From Terriglobales bacterium (lineage in GTDB: Bacteria > Acidobacteriota > Terriglobia > Bryobacterales > Bryobacteraceae): DNA of 40,590 nt. Made by a program: the position numbers and the translations under genes. Positions 35,445 to 40,590 of this stretch are shown in pieces. The stretch's first letter is position 1. Each line of letters begins with the position of its first letter. The stretch lies in contig JAJFUV010000025.1 of the NCBI GenBank assembly GCA_021372245.1, positions 1 to 40,590 of the forward strand. The letters run 5' to 3'. A model generated the notes under the pieces. It did no database searches and had not been told where the DNA came from. It saw only the letters and a program-made list of their open reading frames with translations.

Positions 35445-35814
35445 CGAACGGCCTGGGAAACAGATCCTTCAGGTGAAAAGTTTCGGTCACACCGTGCGGG
35501 TTGGCGAGGATCACCTCGATATCTCCGCAGAACTCCCACAGGATCTGCCGGCAGGCGCCGCAGGGGGGAGTGGGACGCTCCGTATGGGCCGCGATAGCCA
35601 CGCGCTTGAACTTCCGCGCACCCTCGCTGAGGGCCTTGAACACGGCGACGCGCTCGGCGCAAACCGTGAGGCCCAGGGTGGCGTTCTCTATGTTGCAGCC
35701 GGTCCAGACGCGGCCATCCGAGTCCTCGATCGCTGCCCCGACCTGAAACTCCGAATAGGGGGCGTAGGCGTGGCTGCGAGCTTCGAGCGCGGCGTCTACC
35801 AGAGCATCCATCAT
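35425..35814 (-). CDS. cdd: Cytidine deaminase
   Basis: A 129-aa homotetramer-type enzyme that converts cytidine or deoxycytidine to the uridine form. Zinc ligands Cys52 (in VCAERV, with the catalytic Glu54) and Cys85/Cys88 (PCGACRQ) are present, as is AYAPYSEFQVGAA at the N-terminus. The ATG at 35814 overlaps the TGA of the purine nucleoside phosphorylase gene (ATGA), showing translational coupling. In the operon it would feed uridine to the pyrimidine phosphorylase. Confidence 0.96.
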   Translation of the reverse strand: MMDALVDAALEARSHAYAPYSEFQVGAAIEDSDGRVWTGCNIENATLGLTVCAERVAVFKALSEGARKFKRVAIAAHTERPTPPCGACRQILWEFCGDIEVILANPHGVTETFHLKDLFPRPFDASFIR

Positions 35815-36620
35815 GCCTCCAGCCGCGGCACCAGAGCTTTGAGCAGGCGCACCAGCGTGCCGCGCACGGCGGCGCCGGTTTGCAGCACTTCCTCATGGCA
35901 GATCTTCTGCTTCAAGATGCCAGAGGCCATGTTGGTAACGCAGGAGATTGCCAGGACCTCCACACTCATGTGGCGCGCCGCAATCACTTCGGGCACGGTC
36001 GACATTCCCACCAGATCCGCGCCGATGGTGCGCAGGCAGCGTATCTCGGCCGGCGTCTCGTAACTAGGGCCGAGCAGGGCCGCGTACACACCCTCCTGCA
36101 ACCGCGTTCCGAGCGATTCCGCCACGGCGCGGGCCGTCGTGCGCAGCCTGGCGGAATAGGCGTCCGACATATCCGGGAAGCGCGGCCCCAGGGTATCGTC
36201 ATTCGGTCCAGCCAGCGGATTCGAGCCTTGCAGGTTGATGTGGTCGGAAATCAGCACTAGCGCGCCCTGCCCGTAGGCCAGGTTGATGCCGCCGGCCGCA
36301 TTGGTGAAGATGGCAACGCGCACGCCCAGGCGAGCCAACACGCGGATGGGGAAGACCACCTGGGCCGGAGTGTAGCCCTCGTAAAGATGCGCGCGCCCGG
36401 CCATGACCACCGTCTCCGTGGTCCCAATACGCCCGAACACCAGCTTGCCCGCGTGGCCCACGGCGGTGGAACGAGGCCAGCCGGGAATCTCGGCGTAGGG
36501 AACTTCGATCGCATCATCGAGTTCCTCCGCAAAAGCGCCGAGCCCGCTGCCAAGCACGACGGCCACGCGCGGCGATCGGGCCGCGCGCGATTCCAAATAC
36601 TTCCTGGCTTCTTCTATCAC
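35811..36620 (-). CDS. Purine nucleoside phosphorylase, trimeric class
   Basis: A 269-aa enzyme that splits (deoxy)guanosine or inosine with phosphate to base and ribose-1-phosphate. Motifs of the PNP/MTAP family are clear: VVLGSGLGAF (residues 21-30), AGRAHLYEGYTP, FTNAAGGIN, LLGPSYETPAEI and VGMSTVPEVI. The presence of SYETPAEI and a methionine-containing VGMS points to PNP rather than MTA phosphorylase. It starts with GTG overlapping the nupC stop (GTGA). All neighbours serve nucleoside uptake and breakdown. Confidence 0.94.
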   Translation of the reverse strand: MIEEARKYLESRAARSPRVAVVLGSGLGAFAEELDDAIEVPYAEIPGWPRSTAVGHAGKLVFGRIGTTETVVMAGRAHLYEGYTPAQVVFPIRVLARLGVRVAIFTNAAGGINLAYGQGALVLISDHINLQGSNPLAGPNDDTLGPRFPDMSDAYSARLRTTARAVAESLGTRLQEGVYAALLGPSYETPAEIRCLRTIGADLVGMSTVPEVIAARHMSVEVLAISCVTNMASGILKQKICHEEVLQTGAAVRGTLVRLLKALVPRLEA

Positions 36621-37840
36621 AAGAGCATCCCGGCTATGCAGGCAGACATGAAATTGGCCATGGTTCCGGCGGCCACCGCGCGCAAACCCAGCCGCGCCAG
36701 ATCCGACTTGCGGGTGGGGGCCAGCGCGCCGATGCCACCGATTTGTATAGCAATGGAGCTGAAATTAGCGAAACCGCACAGCGCGTACGTGGCGATGGTG
36801 AACGAGCGCGGGTCAAGCTGCGCCTGAAGGGGCCCCAACTGCAGGAAAGCCACGAATTCGTTCAATACCAGGCGCGTGCCCAGCAGGTTGCCGACGGTGA
36901 AAGCATCCTTCCAACTCACCCCCATCAGCCAGGCGATCGGTGCGAAGATGTAGCCGAACAGCGTCTCGAGCGACGAAGGCAGCCACGCCATGAATGGCAG
37001 AGTGTGGGCCCAGCCGAGGATGCCGTTCACCATGGCGATGAGCGCCAGGAAGGCGATCAGCATGCCGCCTATGTTGAGGGCCAGATGCAGGCCGTCGCCT
37101 GCGCCGCGCGCCGCCGCGTCGATCACGTTCACGCCCGGCCGTTCCACTTCAACTTTCACCTTGCCGGCTGTTTCGGGTGTGCCGGTTTCGGGGATGAAGA
37201 TCTTGGCCAGCATGATGGTCGCCGGCGCCGTCATGATAACAGCCGTCAGCAGGTGCTTGATATCCACTCCGGCGATCTTCACGTAAGCCGCCATGACGGC
37301 ACCCGAAACGTGCGCCATGCCGCTGGTCATCACCGTGAACAACTCCGACTCGGTCATGTTGGCCAGGAACGGCCGGATGGTCAGCGGCGCTTCGGTCTGG
37401 CCCATGAAGATGCTGGCGGCAACGTTGGTGGATTCGGCGCCGCTGGCGCCCATGACGCGCTGCATGACGACCGCCATGCCGCGCACGAACACCTGCATCA
37501 CACCGAAGTAATACAGGATGGCGAAGAACGCCGCGATGAAGATGACGATGGGCAGCACCTGGAAGGCAAATACCACCCCGAACGGACCGCTCTTGGCCCC
37601 GAGAGGGCCGAACACAAACTGGCTGCCGGCCTCGGCGTAGGCCAGCAATGCGTTCACACCCGTGCTGGCGTACTGGAACAACTTGCCGAAGTCCGTCTTC
37701 AGCACCAGGAACGCAAAGGCGAACTGCAAGCCGAGGCCCCAGGCGAGCAAGCTGAATTTGATGGCGCGCTTGTGTTTAGACACCAGGAACGCCGCGAGCA
37801 GAATCGCGACCAGACCCAGTAGTCCGGTGAAGCGCTCCAT
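36617..37840 (-). CDS. nupC: NupC-type concentrative nucleoside transporter
   Basis: A 407-aa inner-membrane symporter of the CNT family, which imports nucleosides with protons or sodium. The family landmarks GQTEAPL (binding-site Glu), LVLNEFVAFLQLG (binding-site Asn/Glu) and CGFANFSSIAIQIGGIGALAP are all present, spread over many hydrophobic helices. It sits between the pyrimidine phosphorylase (10-bp gap) and purine phosphorylase (4-bp overlap) genes, whose products would trap what it brings in. Which nucleosides are preferred cannot be told. Confidence 0.95.
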   Translation of the reverse strand: MERFTGLLGLVAILLAAFLVSKHKRAIKFSLLAWGLGLQFAFAFLVLKTDFGKLFQYASTGVNALLAYAEAGSQFVFGPLGAKSGPFGVVFAFQVLPIVIFIAAFFAILYYFGVMQVFVRGMAVVMQRVMGASGAESTNVAASIFMGQTEAPLTIRPFLANMTESELFTVMTSGMAHVSGAVMAAYVKIAGVDIKHLLTAVIMTAPATIMLAKIFIPETGTPETAGKVKVEVERPGVNVIDAAARGAGDGLHLALNIGGMLIAFLALIAMVNGILGWAHTLPFMAWLPSSLETLFGYIFAPIAWLMGVSWKDAFTVGNLLGTRLVLNEFVAFLQLGPLQAQLDPRSFTIATYALCGFANFSSIAIQIGGIGALAPTRKSDLARLGLRAVAAGTMANFMSACIAGMLL

Positions 37841-37850
37841 GGGGGGCGAC

Positions 37851-39155
37851 CTAGCCGATCACTTCGAGGATCAGCGCGCGCTCTTCGCCGGCGCTGGAGG
37901 AGATGTGGAAAGCATCTTCGATGAGTCCCGCGGCCTCGTCCAACCCGGTTTCCTTGGTGTAATAGAGACGCGCCAGCACCCCGCCGGCGTCCACTCGCTG
38001 TCCAACCTTTACTTCCAGAATGACGCCGACGGCCGGATCGACTACGTCGTCCTTCTTGCTGCGACCGGCGCCGATCATGGCGGAAGCGCGACCGATGTCT
38101 TCGGCGTCGATGGCGGTGACGAAGCCCGCGCGCGGCGAAGTGATCTCGCGGGCGCCCAGCGCATTCGGCAGCAACTCGAACTTGTCGAGCACCCGCGGAT
38201 CGCCGCCCTGCGTCTTGATGACTTCCTTGAATTTGCGGTAGCCCGAGCCGTCCAGCAGCCTGGCCTGCGCCATTTCGCGGGCCTCCTCGAGCGTCTTGGC
38301 GGCCTTGCCTAGATAGATCATGCGCGCGGCCAATTCGAGCGAGAGGCGGGTCAAGTCCACCGGGCCGGCGTTCTGTAGGGTCTGGGAAGCCTCCATGACT
38401 TCCAGCGCATTGCCGATGGCATAGCCGAGCGGCTGGTTCATGTCGGTGATCAGCGCCTGGATTCGCTTGTCCATGCGGCGGCCGATGGTCACCATGGCCT
38501 GCGCCAACCTACGCGCGTCCATCTGCTTCTTCATGAACGCGCCGGTGCCGCACTTGACGTCGAGCACGATGCCATCCAGACCCTCGGCCAGCTTTTTCGA
38601 CATGATCGAGGAAGCAATCAGGGGGATGGATTCGATCGTGGCGGTGACATCCCGCAGGCTGTACAGCTTGCCATCGGCGGGAGCCACTTCGGGCGTCTGT
38701 CCCATGAAGGCCAGGCCCAGCTGTTTCAGTTGTTCTTGGAACTCGTCGATCGTGAGGTTAGTACGGAAACCCGGAATGGACTCCAACTTGTCCAGCGTTC
38801 CACCGGTGTGGCCCAAAGCGCGACCTGAAATCATGGGTACCACCACGCCGGTCGCCGCCGCCAACGGGGCAGCGATGAGGCTGGTCTTGTCGCCCACGCC
38901 GCCGGTCGAGTGCTTGTCCACTTTGACCCCGGGCACGCTGGACAAATCGATGGTCGCACCGGAATGCAACATGCAATTGGTCAGGGCAGTGATCTCGCGC
39001 TCCGTCATGCCGGTGAAACACACGGCCATGAGGAAGGCAGACATCTGGTAGTCAGGGATCTCCTCCCTGGTATAGCCCTCGACGAGATAGACAATCTCTT
39101 CCGGGGACAGTTCATCGCCGTCCCGCTTCCGGTGGATCAGGTCGACAGTTCTCAT
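37851..39155 (-). CDS. Thymidine / pyrimidine-nucleoside phosphorylase
   Basis: A 434-aa enzyme of the size of DeoA and Pdp. It carries KVDKHSTGGVGDKTSL (phosphate and metal site, Lys81 to Leu93) and the signature SGRALGHTGGTLDKLESIPG (residues 110-129). It releases pyrimidine base and (deoxy)ribose-1-phosphate. Whether it is thymidine-specific (DeoA) or also takes uridine (Pdp) cannot be decided by eye, although the cytidine deaminase downstream makes uridine and so fits the broader enzyme. It is the first gene of the five-gene nucleoside operon; the promoter should lie in the gap upstream. Confidence 0.94.
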   Translation of the reverse strand: MRTVDLIHRKRDGDELSPEEIVYLVEGYTREEIPDYQMSAFLMAVCFTGMTEREITALTNCMLHSGATIDLSSVPGVKVDKHSTGGVGDKTSLIAAPLAAATGVVVPMISGRALGHTGGTLDKLESIPGFRTNLTIDEFQEQLKQLGLAFMGQTPEVAPADGKLYSLRDVTATIESIPLIASSIMSKKLAEGLDGIVLDVKCGTGAFMKKQMDARRLAQAMVTIGRRMDKRIQALITDMNQPLGYAIGNALEVMEASQTLQNAGPVDLTRLSLELAARMIYLGKAAKTLEEAREMAQARLLDGSGYRKFKEVIKTQGGDPRVLDKFELLPNALGAREITSPRAGFVTAIDAEDIGRASAMIGAGRSKKDDVVDPAVGVILEVKVGQRVDAGGVLARLYYTKETGLDEAAGLIEDAFHISSSAGEERALILEVIG

Positions 39156-39465
39156 TCTGTTTCTGTGAACCTAAGCCTACCATGCTATTCGGTTGAAAGT
39201 AAAGGACGAGTTGGGTTGTCAGGCCCCTTTGTGCCGGCCGGATACGGATGTCTGGCTCGGCGTTTTGCACCGGCGATACAATTGTCTGGTGCAACACCGG
39301 CTCTGGTTGGGCCTTATCGGGGTCCCGGTACTGTTTCTCGAATCCTGCGGCCGTGGAAGAGGGCCGGGGAGTAGTTTGCGATCCCGCCGAATACGATCGG
39401 CCTAGGACTGACCTTTTGCCACTGAAGGAACGGTGAAAGAGGATGACAGAAAACAGGAGGGGTTC
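39156..39465. other. Intergenic region between divergent genes
   Basis: About 310 bp with no gene I can support. It must hold the promoter of the nucleoside operon (leftward) and that of the gene at 39466 (rightward), but I see no convincing -35/-10 pair. It contains a nested dyad at 39265-39294: TTGCACC pairs with GGTGCAA and encloses the 8-bp palindrome ACAATTGT, a candidate operator or hairpin. A strong ribosome site (AGGAGGGG) lies at its right end. Confidence 0.5.
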
Positions 39466-40590
39466 TTGACGGATCGACGGGCATTCTTACAGGCTTCGGC
39501 GGCGGTGGCCGCCAGCGTGGCTTTGCCGGCCCAGGGCATGGCTCGGGTTTTCGTTCAACCGGTGAGCGGGACCGGATTCAAGCGGCGTCTGGCCGAGCGC
39601 GAAATGCTGCGGGGCTTGATGAAGCTGGGCTTTCCGGCTGACCTGGGACCCGGCACGGCGGCCGGCATCCGGATCAGCTTCGCCATCGAGGCGGGCGGAG
39701 CGGCGGAATCGTACCGCATCGTGCGCGACGGCAAGGGGGCGCGGCTGGTGGCCCCGAACGAGCAGGCGCTGCTCTATGCCGTCTTCGACTTCCTAGAGCG
39801 TCAGGGTGCGTTCTTCGGCATCGACGGTGAGAGCTACCCCATCGACGGGGCGCACGCACTGGAACTGCCACCCGTAAACCAGCCCTGGACGTCCGCGCCG
39901 CGCTTCGCAGTGCGGGGCCTGCTGCCGTGGCCGGACTTCCTCAACTGCATCACGGTTTACAACGAGGAGGACTTCCGCGCTTACTTCGAAGCCATGCTGC
40001 GCATGCGCTTCAACACTTTCGGCATGCACGTTTACGCGACCGAGAAGCAGTGGGCCGAATCGTACCTGTCGTTCGAGTTCGGCGGCGTGGGTCATGTTTC
40101 TTATCTGGATACTACCGCCACCCGACGTTGGAGCTATCTGCCGCAACGCACCTCACGCTTCGGCATGGGCGCCGGCCAGTTTTACGATTCCGAAGTCTTC
40201 GGCAGCGACTCCACGCGACTGGCGCGCGATACCTGGGAAGCGGCCGACCGCGCGCGAACCCTGCTACGCGATGCTTACTCTTACGCCGCCCGGCTCGGCA
40301 TCCGCACCGGCATCGGATTTGAGCCATACCGGATTCCCGACGAGATCTTCCGCGCCCTGCCGCCGGAAGTGAAGATCGACAAACCCGTCGCTGGCGTGCG
40401 GTTTGATGTGGAATCCGTCACTGCCCGCAAATTGCTCGAGGCGCGCCTTGCGCAACTGCTCGAAGCCTATCCGCAGGTCAGCTACGTGTGGTTGTGGGAA
40501 GACGAGGAGATGAACTGGCAGAGCCGCAAGACGGGAATTCCGCTTTCGGTGACGCCTTTCCTCCAGGCACACGATTTCCTGCGGCGGCAC
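39466..40590 (+). CDS. Exported glycoside-hydrolase-like protein, N-terminal part
   Basis: The frame is open from TTG 39466 to the window edge (375 codons) and has no stop, so the gene is cut off. AGGAGGGG just upstream supports the TTG. The N-terminus [20 protein letters not shown] is a Tat-like signal. Residues about 30-110 ([20 protein letters not shown] ... [20 protein letters not shown]) resemble the N-terminal domain that precedes the barrel in GH20/GH67/GH84-type enzymes, and [13 protein letters not shown] ... [11 protein letters not shown] looks like the first strands of a TIM barrel. The catalytic residues are mostly outside the window or not identifiable, so an exact family is not claimed. 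Confidence 0.65.
   Translation, partial: MTDRRAFLQASAAVAASVALPAQGMARVFVQPVSGTGFKRRLAEREMLRGLMKLGFPADLGPGTAAGIRISFAIEAGGAAESYRIVRDGKGARLVAPNEQALLYAVFDFLERQGAFFGIDGESYPIDGAHALELPPVNQPWTSAPRFAVRGLLPWPDFLNCITVYNEEDFRAYFEAMLRMRFNTFGMHVYATEKQWAESYLSFEFGGVGHVSYLDTTATRRWSYLPQRTSRFGMGAGQFYDSEVFGSDSTRLARDTWEAADRARTLLRDAYSYAARLGIRTGIGFEPYRIPDEIFRALPPEVKIDKPVAGVRFDVESVTARKLLEARLAQLLEAYPQVSYVWLWEDEEMNWQSRKTGIPLSVTPFLQAHDFLRRH

Noticed and set aside
39289..39405. A short frame whose product (LWLGLIGVPVLFLESC...) could be read as a tiny lipoprotein
   Set aside because: No ribosome site, an atypical lipobox (LESC), and an arginine-rich low-complexity tail; nothing else supports it.

Overview
The window looks like a GC-rich chromosome segment of an Acidobacteriota bacterium, probably of the Solibacter/Bryobacterales type. 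This is inferred from gene content: two Oar-like TonB-dependent receptors (one with its N-terminal carboxypeptidase-regulatory domain visible), many exported enzymes with Sec or Tat-like signals, a Ser/Thr kinase with C-terminal PEGA domains, a fused E1 alpha/beta dehydrogenase and a stand-alone Flp pilin. No rRNA marker is present, so the assignment rests on family knowledge only.

Layout. 1-6033: the tail of an outer-membrane receptor, then on the minus strand glutamine synthetase (glnA) and an exported GH36-type alpha-galactosidase, then on the plus strand an exported double metallo-beta-lactamase-fold protein. 6038-16255: a carbohydrate-acid type catabolic island with an MFS transporter, a four-gene minus-strand operon (esterase, FAD-dependent oxidoreductase, DHDPS/NAL-family lyase, BNR beta-propeller protein), a GntR/FCD regulator and a complete Oar-like receptor. 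The same 16-bp palindrome occurs exactly before the transporter and before the receptor, and in a 13/16 form between the esterase and the regulator, so every transcription unit of the island appears to share one control site. 16227-22299: housekeeping genes, namely an AlkD-like glycosylase, a PEGA kinase, the E1 fusion and serS. 22480-24968: an exported protein with a phage-tail-like module, an Flp pilin, a methyltransferase and tRNA-Ala(CGC).

25004-33811: a seven-gene minus-strand chemosensory operon, cheA-cheW-mcp-cheY-cheB-cheR-cheX. Its only receptor is soluble and consists mostly of about 13 successive HAMP-like modules encoded by three 537-bp repeats. Its CheA carries two CheW-like domains and a degenerate receiver lacking the phospho-acceptor Asp. 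There are no flagellar or pilus motor genes beside it.

34017-39155: a tightly packed minus-strand nucleoside salvage operon: pyrimidine-nucleoside phosphorylase, NupC transporter, purine nucleoside phosphorylase, cytidine deaminase, and an amidohydrolase of the MTA/SAH deaminase type that unexpectedly carries a signal peptide. 39466 to the end: the start of an exported, probably glycoside-hydrolase-like protein cut by the window edge.

Most promising leads: the shared operator of the 6-16 kb island, the poly-HAMP receptor with its pseudo-receiver CheA, and the exported deaminase in a cytoplasmic salvage operon.
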